NCBI GenBank assembly: GCA_910584725.1
Contig: CAJUBE010000002.1
Coordinates: 124,001 to 188,000 of the forward strand
Length of the DNA: 64,000 bases
Direction of reading: 5' to 3'
DNA from: an uncultured Lachnospiraceae bacterium
GTDB lineage: Bacteria > Bacillota > Clostridia > Lachnospirales > Lachnospiraceae
Shown here: in pieces, positions 1-8,557 of the stretch
Numbering within the stretch: position 1 is the stretch's first letter
Layout of the letters: each line of letters begins with the position of its first letter
Translations under genes and position numbers: made by a program
The notes under the pieces: generated by a model
Told to the model about the DNA's origin: nothing
Databases searched by the model: none
What the model saw: only the letters and a program-made list of their open reading frames with translations

Positions 1-1
1 C

Positions 2-841
2 TGCGATACGCCGGACGCCTCCCGCCTGACACATTTTATCTATACACAGAGCAGCGCTCATGCGGACGATTCCTTTTCCGTATTTTTCGGCAACGATAAA
101 AGGATACAAAATATATATGCCATCAGCAGGCGCATACATCAATTTGCGCCCATCCGTCTGTTATACAATTGTCAGAATCCGGTATATTACAAAAATATCG
201 ACGCGCTGCCGTTTCTGGAAACAATGTTGAAATTTTCTGAGAAAATTCTGGAAATGTATAATCTTCTTCTGACAGACAACTGGATGATCTATCAGCAAGA
301 GCATAAAGAACTGGCGCAAAATAGAGAGTACCGATCTCTCTACGCGCAGATCGATACTTCTATTCTGGAAAATCATATCCGGCGGTTATTTCAGACTGCG
401 ATGCCCTGTCGCAGCTATGAGCAGTTTCTCACCGCGCTGGACCTAAATACCGCAAATAGGACAAATTTGTCAAATGTCTTTGCCGATTCCAGTCTGGAAA
501 AAGTCAAACAATATGTCCGGCAGAATTACGCCTCCGATTTAAGCATCAATTCTGTCAGTGCGCTCTTTCACGTCTCACCCACTTACTTTAGCAGGGTATT
601 TCACGAGAAAACCGGGCAGAAATATATCGACTTTGTCACAGAAGTCCGCATAGCCGCCGCCACAAAGCTGCTGTCTGATAACCCGGATGCCAACATACGG
701 CAAACAGCCGAAATGGTAGGTTTTTCAAGCGCCCGATACTTTTCCAAGCTGTTTCAGAAATATACGGGTATGCTTCCTTCGGAGTATGGAAGCCGGACTA
801 CCACAGAGGAAACGGCTCCTCCCTCCCCAAACCCACACTAA
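2..841 (+). CDS. AraC-family transcriptional regulator, 5' truncated by window edge
   Basis: The frame is open from base 2 to the TAA at 839-841, about 279 codons, so the N-terminus lies outside the window. The C-terminal ~100 residues form a double helix-turn-helix AraC domain: a segment like VKQYVRQNYASDLSI followed by VSALFHVSPTYFSRVFHEKTG, then a second helix-turn-helix around QTAEMVGFSSARYFSKLFQK and the usual end KYTGMLPSEYG. The ~170 visible residues before it match no domain I can name; in this family that part often holds a sensor or a receiver-linked helical region (YesN type). It converges on the next gene and the two 3' ends overlap by 44 bp. DNA-binding role is confident; the signal and targets are unknown, and it need not control the glycan operon. 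Confidence 0.88.
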   Translation, partial: CDTPDASRLTHFIYTQSSAHADDSFSVFFGNDKRIQNIYAISRRIHQFAPIRLLYNCQNPVYYKNIDALPFLETMLKFSEKILEMYNLLLTDNWMIYQQEHKELAQNREYRSLYAQIDTSILENHIRRLFQTAMPCRSYEQFLTALDLNTANRTNLSNVFADSSLEKVKQYVRQNYASDLSINSVSALFHVSPTYFSRVFHEKTGQKYIDFVTEVRIAAATKLLSDNPDANIRQTAEMVGFSSARYFSKLFQKYTGMLPSEYGSRTTTEETAPPSPNPH

Positions 842-2642
842 ACAAAAACGGCAGCGCCACGAACACCCCATAAGCATACCGAAATTCATTGTAAACAGGC
901 GTCGCCAGAAGCAGGCTCCCCAAAAGCATCACGCAGGGCGCAAACACGATCGCCCGCCGCCCCCTGTAAAGCGCGCACGCAAGCGCAAACAGCAGGAGCC
1001 AGGTATTCATCCCCAGACTCCACACTTTGTTGTAAAGCGCCTGAAACCGCTGCAAAAACTCACCCATAGCCAGACCGGCATCATAGCTGAAAACCTTCCT
1101 CTCATTCTCGATGCCGAAGGGATTGTCCACCATAAAATATTCACTGTAAAGAATCTGGTCGTGGGGAATATGTAAGGCGTAGTACCCCGCCGTCTGCCGG
1201 ATCTCCGCCTCCAGATAGAGCATGGGATTGCGAAGCCCTACGTTCAGCCAGAGCTTTGCGTATGCGCCCTTGTTTTCCGCTATGACCGATTGATTGCCGT
1301 GTTCACGAATATAATTTTTCGTCATATCAAACAGGTAAGGATTGTAGTACTCGTCGATCTGCGCCAGCGGAACGACCGCCTCCAGCATTTCCACTTCCTC
1401 CGCCTTGAGGTTTCCGCCTCTGACATAGGCACAGAGCAGATGCTGTACAGGCATGGTCAGGCTCTCGACGGTGTCCGGCGGCTCCACCTTCAGAGCGTGA
1501 AGAATCGGACCCTGCCAGAGCAGATAGCAGGCCAGCACTGCCGCTGCCGAGATGTACATGCGCAGTCTCTCCTTCCCCGGAACCCTGTGCCGGACACCTT
1601 CTTTTCCAATCCGTGCGCTTTCCTTCTCCCGCTGCCGCCTCTGCCTTTTGACTCCACTGATCCTGCTCTGCCCGCCGGCTCCCTCCGCCGATCTCCCCAC
1701 GAAAAGCTGTGACAAAATCAGCAAAACCGCCGTCCCAAGAAATACAAAAATCCCGTTGCTTCTGAGCAGGCAGACCGACACTCCCGTCATAAAAAACCAG
1801 AGCCACCGCTGCCTGTTCGACACTCCGGAACACTTTCCTCGTCCATCAAAACTATCCGAAGCCTCTTTCTCTCCGACAATGCCACGGAAAGTCTGTGCAT
1901 CGGCACAATTATGCACCGCCCACACAAACAGCAGAAACGCAGCCGTAAACCAGGCATCCTTACCCATACAAATGCTGAACATACCGTTTATGGGAAGAAG
2001 GGCATAGAAACATACCGCCAAAAGCATCCACAGAATCCTCGTACCCCTCCGATACAGAAGATACAGAAAAAAACCGAATACCGCCGCGGTAAGCGCCATC
2101 TGGCAAAAGGTATACAATGCCACCGCCGCCGTATAGTCATGAAAAAGCCCATAGCCCACCGTCAGAAACACTTTGATGATGAGCGTGTGAAAATAGGGGT
2201 GATGATTGGATTTCGCCGCCATGCCGAGCGCCTGCTCCATCTGCCACACCGCATCGTTGTTAAACCACGTGGGATAATACATCAAATAGTACGGAAGATA
2301 GCACAGAAGACATGCCAGAAAAAAGAGAAGCCATATCCACCAATGCCCTTGCCGTACCTTTCTCGGCGGGAACATTTTTTCATAAAGCGCGCGCGTACCG
2401 GAAGGCATAAGATCGGTCAACGCCGCCCCATTTTCTAAAAGGAAGCCCGCCCCAAACAGTACTGCAAAGCTTCCCGCCGCCCAGAGCACAAGCCGCCCCA
2501 TATTCTGCGCATTGCTGTAGTCCACCGAACCCTGCCAGTCCCCCAGCACGACGAAGCAGGCGTAGCAGACTGCAAAAGGGAGCAGAAGAAGGAGCTTGCG
2601 CCCCGTGGGGCGTTGTATTTTTATGTTCCTGTCCGTTCCCAT
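798..2642 (-). CDS. DUF6020-family polytopic membrane protein
   Basis: A 614-residue integral membrane protein with roughly ten or more hydrophobic helices. It shares with the protein at 23325-24971 a segment NHHPYFHTLIIKVF...CQMALTAAVFGFFLYLL and the PTWFNNDAVWQ region, which I recognise as the DUF6020 family found in glycan loci of Clostridia; function is not established, and a GT-C-like or lipid-linked-sugar role is plausible. A longer frame begins at 2729, but GGAGG sits 7 nt before the ATG at 2640-2642, so I use that start. Two loops (about residues 250-280 and 325-370) are rich in G, R, E and K and look like cytosolic insertions relative to the 548-residue paralogue. It is the last gene of the - strand operon. 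Confidence 0.75.
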   Translation of the reverse strand: MGTDRNIKIQRPTGRKLLLLLPFAVCYACFVVLGDWQGSVDYSNAQNMGRLVLWAAGSFAVLFGAGFLLENGAALTDLMPSGTRALYEKMFPPRKVRQGHWWIWLLFFLACLLCYLPYYLMYYPTWFNNDAVWQMEQALGMAAKSNHHPYFHTLIIKVFLTVGYGLFHDYTAAVALYTFCQMALTAAVFGFFLYLLYRRGTRILWMLLAVCFYALLPINGMFSICMGKDAWFTAAFLLFVWAVHNCADAQTFRGIVGEKEASDSFDGRGKCSGVSNRQRWLWFFMTGVSVCLLRSNGIFVFLGTAVLLILSQLFVGRSAEGAGGQSRISGVKRQRRQREKESARIGKEGVRHRVPGKERLRMYISAAAVLACYLLWQGPILHALKVEPPDTVESLTMPVQHLLCAYVRGGNLKAEEVEMLEAVVPLAQIDEYYNPYLFDMTKNYIREHGNQSVIAENKGAYAKLWLNVGLRNPMLYLEAEIRQTAGYYALHIPHDQILYSEYFMVDNPFGIENERKVFSYDAGLAMGEFLQRFQALYNKVWSLGMNTWLLLFALACALYRGRRAIVFAPCVMLLGSLLLATPVYNEFRYAYGVFVALPFLFSVGLGREEPFPLW

Positions 2643-2822
2643 ATGTGATCCTCCGTGTTCCGCTGCCGCACTCCTTTTCCCTCCGAAATTTCCCGGCTTT
2701 TCCCACGCTGTCCTGCTGCCGTTTTCCATCGTTTACTCAGTGCCCTGTCTCCGGGTATTCCTGCATCTCTTTGTTCTCCCGCAATCAGTCTCTCCCGTTT
2801 CCACGTCCTGTTTCCCATGACG

Positions 2823-3947
2823 TCAAGAGTCATGCTTCCTGCGGTACGCCTCGCACACCTCATCTATATAATCCCGCCACTGTCCGTAAATCGCCTCGTC
2901 GTTGGCTCTCTCCGCGATCTTTCGCGCCTCCCGTCCAAGCCTTTCCGCCAGCGCAGGGTCTTCGATCAGCCGGTTGATGCCGTCCTCCATCGCCTTCTGG
3001 TTCTTGATGGGAATGAGCAGGCCGTCCACCTCGTTTGTCATAATCGTGCGGGGGCCGCCGCAGGGGCAGTCCGTCGCCACAATGGGCAGTCCCAGCGCCA
3101 TCGCTTCCATCAGGGCATTGGGCAGCCCCTCCCAGTCAGAGCTGAACGCGAAGAGCGCCGCATCCGGAAGCTGTTTTTCCAGACTGTCGCTTGCACCCAT
3201 CAAATGCACATAATCCTGCGCGCCCAGCTCTGCGATCGTCTTTTCCAAAAGCTCCTTCGTGCCGTCCTCCGTGTCTCTGCCGTAAATTTTCAGATCGTAG
3301 TCCGGGTGCTTTTTATGCACCTCATGGAAAGCCCGGATCAGCATGACCTGATTTTTGAAATCCACCAGCCGCCCCGACTGCACTACCGTTTTCGTGCGCT
3401 TCTCAGGCTCCGGCACACCGATATACTTGGGATTCAGGGGATTTAAGATAATGCGGGAGTTTTTCTGCAGTCTGGGCGCAAAGAACTCCCTCGCCCCCTC
3501 CGTCTGGAAAACACAGCCGTCCGCTCTCGGAAACAGGAAAGGAATCTGCATCTTGTCAAAGGGCCTGTCATAGTGTCCCACCGGATCTGTGCGTATGGAG
3601 ATCAGCACCGGAATTTTGATAAAGAAAGCCGCCGTCAGTCCCCGGTACAGCGCCTTTCTGGCAAAGGGTATGAGAATATCCGGCTTTTCCTTTTTTAAAA
3701 ACTCCTTCAGATAGCGGATGCGCAGAAAAAACTGGGTCAGGCGGTTTTTCTTCTCGTCACCTGGACGCAGCCCCACATGCACGCGCCGCACCCGCTCGTC
3801 AATCCAAAATTCGTCCTCGCCCTGCCACTCCGTAGCGACAAGCACCTCGTAGCCATTCTGCACAAAACGGTTGGACAGATTGGACACCACCCGCTCCGCG
3901 CCGCCCTGCTCCAAGCAATTTAAATGAAACGCAATCTTCCGCGCCAT
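2823..3947 (-). CDS. Glycosyltransferase family 4
   Basis: A 374-residue GT-B fold enzyme that should transfer a sugar from a nucleotide donor to a lipid-linked glycan at the inner face of the membrane. The N-terminus has the acceptor-side glycine motif CLEQGGAERVVSNLS. The C-terminal half has the GT4 donor-site signature SDWEGLPNALMEAMALGLP with the two glutamates seven residues apart, then ATDCPCGGP. A clear AGGAGG precedes the ATG. It follows another GT4 (4076-5191) of the same operon, separated by a hairpin repeat. Donor and acceptor cannot be read from sequence; in family terms GalNAc- or Gal-transferases of the WbnH/PglJ kind are possible. Confidence 0.9.
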   Translation of the reverse strand: MARKIAFHLNCLEQGGAERVVSNLSNRFVQNGYEVLVATEWQGEDEFWIDERVRRVHVGLRPGDEKKNRLTQFFLRIRYLKEFLKKEKPDILIPFARKALYRGLTAAFFIKIPVLISIRTDPVGHYDRPFDKMQIPFLFPRADGCVFQTEGAREFFAPRLQKNSRIILNPLNPKYIGVPEPEKRTKTVVQSGRLVDFKNQVMLIRAFHEVHKKHPDYDLKIYGRDTEDGTKELLEKTIAELGAQDYVHLMGASDSLEKQLPDAALFAFSSDWEGLPNALMEAMALGLPIVATDCPCGGPRTIMTNEVDGLLIPIKNQKAMEDGINRLIEDPALAERLGREARKIAERANDEAIYGQWRDYIDEVCEAYRRKHDS

Positions 3948-3977
3948 ACTTTCCTCCTATCATGCTCAAGACCATGC

Positions 3978-4071
3978 GGAGAATGCCGCTTTTTGGCATT
4001 CTCCTACGCGAAACATAGTGCTTCTTGGCGTCCCGTCCTATGGCGGGACGTCTTTAGAAGCACTTTTCGCG
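3978..4071. repeat. Three-hairpin intergenic repeat, copy 1 (two hairpins kept)
   Basis: Two adjacent hairpins fill the gap between two GT genes. Hairpin A is GGAGAATGCC/GGCATTCTCC (3978-4004). Hairpin B (4007-4071) has outer arms CGCG/CGCG, then AGTGCTTCT/AGAAGCACT, and an inner stem GGCGTCCCG/CGGGACGTC. On the gene strand it begins directly after the TGA of the gene at 4076-5191. The same architecture recurs at 14451, 15348, 15485, 39201 and 40370. Intercistronic RNA folding or an MITE-like origin are both possible. Confidence 0.85.
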
Positions 4072-4075
4072 TTTT

Positions 4076-5191
4076 TCACCTTGACCACTCCCGAATCTTC
4101 CGAATATACGCCTCCTTGGAAAAAACGCCTGCCCGCTCCACGGAAAGTCTGCCGTAGCGCGCAAGCTCCTCCTCATTCTCCAGAAGAGAAACCACCCGTG
4201 CCGCCGTGCTCCTCTCCTCCTCTTCTATATGAGAAGCGTCCATATCCGGGTCTTTCCCCATATTGGGCACCAAAACGCCGTATTTCCCGTCAAAGATTTC
4301 CGCCGGACCGGTCATGCAGTCCGTAGCCACCGCCGGAAGCCCCATCGCCATCGCCTCCACCAAGGCATTGGGAAAGCCTTCCCAATAGGAAGTCAGCAGA
4401 TAGAGCGTGCCTTTCTTCAAATACGGATACGGGTTTTTCTGCAGTCCGGTAAAACACACCGCATCCGCAACGCCCAGATCATCCGCCAGTTTACGGTACG
4501 CCGTAAACTCTCCCTTGCCAATCAGGAGCAGCTTTGTATCAGGAAGCTTTTCGTGCACCAGCGAAAAAATTTTCAGCAGATGCCAGTAGCCCTTCACCAC
4601 ATCCTCCCGTCCCATGGAGACGATGATCCGTCCGTCCTGCCACGGAAGCTGCGCCTCCTCTTCCTCCGCCCGCGCCCGAATCTGCGGGATATCAAAAAAT
4701 CCTGTCAACGTGTAAGTACAGCCGCACGCATATTTCTTTTCAATCATCCCGCGCAGCGTTTCCGAACAGCACAAAAGCCTGTCCGCCTTCTTGCAGAAAA
4801 GCCCAAGCCAGGAGCTGTCCATATCCATATAACTCATCACACCGAGCCAGCATTTTGCACCCTTCCTGGAAAAAAGCCGTCCGGCAAAGACGTTGGCGAG
4901 ATTAGCCGTCGGTCCGAAGCTGTAGGCAATATCTATCTGCTCTTTCCTTTTCAGCCGCTTCAGTCTGTGTGCCCGCCTTAAGACATTGAGGACTTTTGCA
5001 AGCTTTCCGGGTCGGCTTGGCAGTCCCATATCCGCAACGGGAATATCCTCCACATCGAAGTCTATGTTTGCGGAATCAAATATCGCAATCTGCACATCAA
5101 AATACGGTTTTAGGGCAACAGCCGTCATGGCGCATACCTTTTCCGAACCGCCCTGGTGCAGAGAGGGCACGATCAACAACAATTTCTTCAT
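4076..5191 (-). CDS. Glycosyltransferase family 4
   Basis: A 371-residue GT4 enzyme. N-terminal motif LLIVPSLHQGGSEKVCAMTA, C-terminal donor motif YWEGFPNALVEAMAMGLP followed by ATDCMTGPAEI. The domain order is the normal GT-B order and the length is usual. I start at the ATG at 5191 (MKKLLLIVPS), which has GGGAGG about 11 nt upstream; an in-frame ATG at 5218 lacks a ribosome site. It sits between two other GT4 genes, implying consecutive sugar additions on one repeat unit. The acceptor and sugar are unknown. Confidence 0.88.
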   Translation of the reverse strand: MKKLLLIVPSLHQGGSEKVCAMTAVALKPYFDVQIAIFDSANIDFDVEDIPVADMGLPSRPGKLAKVLNVLRRAHRLKRLKRKEQIDIAYSFGPTANLANVFAGRLFSRKGAKCWLGVMSYMDMDSSWLGLFCKKADRLLCCSETLRGMIEKKYACGCTYTLTGFFDIPQIRARAEEEEAQLPWQDGRIIVSMGREDVVKGYWHLLKIFSLVHEKLPDTKLLLIGKGEFTAYRKLADDLGVADAVCFTGLQKNPYPYLKKGTLYLLTSYWEGFPNALVEAMAMGLPAVATDCMTGPAEIFDGKYGVLVPNMGKDPDMDASHIEEEERSTAARVVSLLENEEELARYGRLSVERAGVFSKEAYIRKIREWSR

Positions 5192-5267
5192 ACGATTCAC
5201 TACCTCCCTTTCTGGCATTCACCGTAAATGTGCATCACCGCTGCAATTCACACTGAATCATCGTAAA

Positions 5268-6497
5268 TCAGTACGAAATCTGGCGTGGGTGTGCATTGTC
5301 ACCAGCGCCTTCGCCCAGATAAAACCGTCTGTACCCCTCCGCCTGTGTCCGCACGTCAAAGCCCGCCTGCCGCAGCTCCCGGGCCGTATCCCTTCTGGCA
5401 TAGCCCGTCTGTTTTACAATTTCCTCCGCCCACCTTGCGGGAGGCTCCTCTATACTCAGATAAGTGACCAGATCCGTCGCTTTCGCCTCTTTCGTCACGG
5501 TGTCCGAAACAATACAGCGAAGCCCCGCCGCCTGCGCCTCCACCAGCACGCCGGGCAGCCCCTCAAAGAAGGAGGGAAGAAGGAAGAAATCCATCGCCTG
5601 ATAAAACCGTTCCGCGTCCCTGCGGTTTCCCAGAAATTGCACCCGGTCAGCAATGCCAAGCTGTCTGCATTTCTCCTCCATGGCTGGCCTGTCCTCCCCT
5701 TCCCCCAGAAGAAGCAAACGCGCATCCGGCCTCATCTTACATACCTCTGCAAAAACCTCCAGCAGATAGGGATGATTTTTCTGGTACTGAAAACGGCCCA
5801 CATGTCCAAGCACAAGCTCCCCGTCGATGCCGAGCTGCGCCCGCGCCTCCCGCCGCACGTTCTCATCAAAAGTAAAGCGGCCCACGTCAATGGCGTTGTA
5901 AATCACTTTGACCTGTCCCGCCTTCATGGCTGCCTCACCGAACACATCCTGCCCCGCCTTCTCCGAGCAGGCAAAACAGTAATCCGCCTTTTTCGCAAGT
6001 CCCCGGCGGAAAAACCGGGTCGCCAGACCCTTTGCTCCCTTTACCACACCCGCGTTTCTGGAGTGGGCCACCGTGACGGGCACCCCCGCCCGCTTTGCGA
6101 TGGGCAGATAAATCCCGGCCGTGCTGGTCATATGTCCCTGCACCACGCCAAACTCCCTGTGCGCCGCAAAAAAAGTTTTAACCGCTTTTCTGTAAGTAAA
6201 ATAATTATATACTTTAAACTTGGGAAGCACATAAATATGCCCGCCCAGCGACCGTATCTCCTCGTCGTAAAACTGCGGTTTTCTGACGCTTGTGTAATTT
6301 CCCCCGTTTTGCTTTTGCGCGCCGCCGTCAACCTGCCACATCTCCTGAAAGCCTCTTTTCACGGCATCTGCATGTACCAGAAAATCAAACTGAATCTCCT
6401 CCCGGTTCATCTGCCTGTAGAGATCCATAATGCGGCTCTCCGCACCTCCCAGACTCACGCCGCCAAGCACATGCAGCACACGTATCGGATTCGTCAT
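5268..6497 (-). CDS. Glycosyltransferase family 4 (EpsF/CapM-like)
   Basis: A 409-residue GT4. The N-terminus RVLHVLGGVSLGGAESRIMDL and the H-S-R-N element in VTVAHSRNAG are typical of the EpsF-like branch; the donor motif is FFEGLPGVLVEAQAAGLR and the linker GHVGRFQYQKNHPYLLEVF marks the second Rossmann domain. The start overlaps the stop of the formyltransferase gene by four bases (ATGA), so the two are likely translationally coupled; GGGGGA lies 9 nt upstream. The tight coupling suggests the GT acts on or with the formylated sugar, which is inference only. Confidence 0.88.
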   Translation of the reverse strand: MTNPIRVLHVLGGVSLGGAESRIMDLYRQMNREEIQFDFLVHADAVKRGFQEMWQVDGGAQKQNGGNYTSVRKPQFYDEEIRSLGGHIYVLPKFKVYNYFTYRKAVKTFFAAHREFGVVQGHMTSTAGIYLPIAKRAGVPVTVAHSRNAGVVKGAKGLATRFFRRGLAKKADYCFACSEKAGQDVFGEAAMKAGQVKVIYNAIDVGRFTFDENVRREARAQLGIDGELVLGHVGRFQYQKNHPYLLEVFAEVCKMRPDARLLLLGEGEDRPAMEEKCRQLGIADRVQFLGNRRDAERFYQAMDFFLLPSFFEGLPGVLVEAQAAGLRCIVSDTVTKEAKATDLVTYLSIEEPPARWAEEIVKQTGYARRDTARELRQAGFDVRTQAEGYRRFYLGEGAGDNAHPRQISY

Positions 6498-7414
6498 TGT
6501 AAGATGTCCCCCGCTTCCAATGTTAGGCTGCTCTCATAACGGTCGATCAGCAGCGACCCGTCCACCGTCCGCACCACGGGCTTTCCGTCAAACACGTCGA
6601 TCACCTCGCCCGGCGCGTAGGCGGAAAAATCAATCATCTCATCAAAGGGGTGTGCCTCCCAGACACGTACCTCCTGCTCTTTACAGTAGGCAAACGCGCC
6701 CGGAAAGGGCGCCGCCACCCCGCGGATCAGATTGTAAATATCACGCGTCCTTTTATGGAAATCAATTTTCCCGTCCGCCGCCGTGCGCTTCTCATACCAG
6801 GAATCAAAATCTCTGGAGTCCCTTCGAATCTCGATGTGTCCGCTCTCATACGCCGCGAGCAGCTTACGGATCAGACGTTTCGAACAGATCATATTCTTGT
6901 ACTGCGCCGTGCGGATATCGTCGTGGGGCGTGATGGAAAACATCTCTGTGGCAAACACATTGGGGCTGTCCGCCTTCTCGTCATAGCGGAACAGATTCAG
7001 GTTAAACCGAGTATCCCCCAGAATCACCGACCAATTTAATGGCGAACGCCCTCTACCGAAAGGCAGATAGCCGCTGTTACCGTGAAAGCCGTAAATTCCA
7101 TACTGAAAACAATCCAGCACCGACTGCGGAATCAGCCGCTGCCATCCCATGGAAATACCGATCTCAAACTCATTCTCGCGCATAAATTTCTGTGTCTTCT
7201 CGTCCGTCAAAAAATAGCTGTCCGACTCATGCACCGGAATCCCGTACTTTTCCGTCAGCACAGACAGTCCCTTATACCCCGAAACCTGATTCTTCTTCGT
7301 CACCTCCGGACTGATCGTAATCACCAGATCCACCGGACAGATTTCCTTCTGTATAAAATCCACGATATTTTCAGAAGTATCTTTCACACCGAATACAACT
7401 ACCTTATATTTCAC
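6494..7414 (-). CDS. Formyltransferase-like protein, probable sugar N-formyltransferase
   Basis: A 306-residue protein of the Fmt/ArnA-N/FdtF formyltransferase fold, which moves a formyl group from N10-formyl-tetrahydrofolate to an amine. The core motif is FHGNSGYLPFGRGRSPLNW (about 110-128) with His111, and the D-x-G-like element near Asp149. The usual Asn two residues before the catalytic His is Gly109 here. The C-terminal ~90 residues resemble the Fmt C-terminal barrel. True methionyl-tRNA formyltransferases sit next to def, not in glycan loci, so an amino sugar substrate is more likely; PglE/PglF at 16.6-19.6 kb could supply one. The start is GTG with a weak, distant AAAGG. It is coupled to the downstream GT4. 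Confidence 0.72.
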   Translation of the reverse strand: MKYKVVVFGVKDTSENIVDFIQKEICPVDLVITISPEVTKKNQVSGYKGLSVLTEKYGIPVHESDSYFLTDEKTQKFMRENEFEIGISMGWQRLIPQSVLDCFQYGIYGFHGNSGYLPFGRGRSPLNWSVILGDTRFNLNLFRYDEKADSPNVFATEMFSITPHDDIRTAQYKNMICSKRLIRKLLAAYESGHIEIRRDSRDFDSWYEKRTAADGKIDFHKRTRDIYNLIRGVAAPFPGAFAYCKEQEVRVWEAHPFDEMIDFSAYAPGEVIDVFDGKPVVRTVDGSLLIDRYESSLTLEAGDILQ

Positions 7415-7520
7415 GCTGTTTATCTTACCTTTCTCTATTTTTTATGATTCATTCATTGCGAAACGCTTCTTAACGTAAATGAACAACACCCTTCCCGCGT
7501 TTCGCCCCCCCCCCTCACCT

Positions 7521-8498
7521 TTATTTTAGATATTCTTTATACCACTCAATCGCAAGCCCAATCCCCTTCTCAAAGTCAAAAGAAGGATCATATCCCAACA
7601 ACTTCCGCGCCTTGCTGATATCCGCATTGGAATCCCGCACATCGCCTGCCCTCGGCGGCCCAAACTCCGGCTCCGCCACTACGCCCAACGCCTCACAGAG
7701 CTGCTCGTACATATCAATCAGATACAGCCTTCCCCCCGCACCGATATTGAAAGCCTCACCCGCCGCGCTGCTGTCCGCCTTGCAGGCTCGCAGATTCGCC
7801 TCGATCACATTGTCAATATAAGTAAAATCGCGGGACTGTTTTCCATCCCCATTGATGGTTGGCGTCTCCCCGTGGAGAAGCTGCTTGATGAACTTAGGAA
7901 TCACCGCCGCATACGCGCCGTCGGGATCCTGCCTGCGGCCAAACACATTAAAATAGCGCAGCCCGTAAGTATCAAGCCCGTACAGCTCCTTGTAGAGCCG
8001 CCCGTACTCCTCATCCGTCTTTTTCGTCAGGGCATAGGGGGAAATCACCCGTCCCTCCTGCCCTTCCCTCTTGGGCAGCTCCGTAGAATCCCCGTAAACG
8101 GAGGAGCTGGACGCGTAGACAAACTTTTTCACCCCGCACTCTGTCGCCGCCTCCATCATATTTAGCGTGCCGCGGATATTGATCTCCTCATAGAGAAGCG
8201 GCATCTCAATGCTCCTAGGCACGCTCCCCCAGGCCGCCTGGTGCAGCACATAGTCAGCGCCCATACACACCTTCTTACATGTTTCGAGATCCCGGATATC
8301 CCCCTCTATAAAATCAAATTCTTCCTTTCCCATGAAATGCTCGATATTTTCATACTTTCCAGTGGACAGGTTGTCCAGACAGCGCACGGTGCACCCCATA
8401 TCAAGCAGCGCCTCGCAAAGATTCGAGCCGATGAAGCCCGCGCCCCCTGTCACGACAAATACCGTTCCCTTTTCAAACGCAATATCCTGATAACCCAT
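7521..8498 (-). CDS. UDP-N-acetylglucosamine / UDP-GlcNAcA 4-epimerase (WbpP/TviC-like)
   Basis: A 325-residue extended short-chain dehydrogenase. It has TGGAGFIG (17-24) for NAD, SSSSVYG, Tyr155-x3-Lys159, and long stretches that I recognise from WbpP and TviC: YVLHQAA-GSVPRSI, GLRYFNVFGRRQDPDGAYA and INGDGKQSRDFTYIDN. These enzymes convert UDP-GlcNAc to UDP-GalNAc, or UDP-GlcNAcA to UDP-GalNAcA. The UDP-sugar dehydrogenase two genes upstream makes the uronic acid form likely. The start at 8498 has GGAGGG five bases away; an in-frame ATG at 8561 lacks one. An ordinary GalE is less likely given the S-V-P-R-S segment. Confidence 0.88.
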   Translation of the reverse strand: MGYQDIAFEKGTVFVVTGGAGFIGSNLCEALLDMGCTVRCLDNLSTGKYENIEHFMGKEEFDFIEGDIRDLETCKKVCMGADYVLHQAAWGSVPRSIEMPLLYEEINIRGTLNMMEAATECGVKKFVYASSSSVYGDSTELPKREGQEGRVISPYALTKKTDEEYGRLYKELYGLDTYGLRYFNVFGRRQDPDGAYAAVIPKFIKQLLHGETPTINGDGKQSRDFTYIDNVIEANLRACKADSSAAGEAFNIGAGGRLYLIDMYEQLCEALGVVAEPEFGPPRAGDVRDSNADISKARKLLGYDPSFDFEKGIGLAIEWYKEYLK

Positions 8499-8557
8499 TT
8501 TTCCCTCCATTCCGAAGCGTCCCGCTTCCCGCTTAAAATAGCTGTCATGCAGAGCGG

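Noticed and set aside
4986..6539. Long + strand open frame (517 codons) opposite two glycosyltransferase genes
   Set aside because: It is antisense to well-supported GT4 coding sequence, has no recognisable domain and reads as R/H/P-rich shadow sequence.
7505..7514. Run of ten C upstream of the formyltransferase gene, possible phase-variation tract
   Set aside because: It lies between genes, not in a reading frame or a promoter spacer that I can identify, so a switching role cannot be supported.
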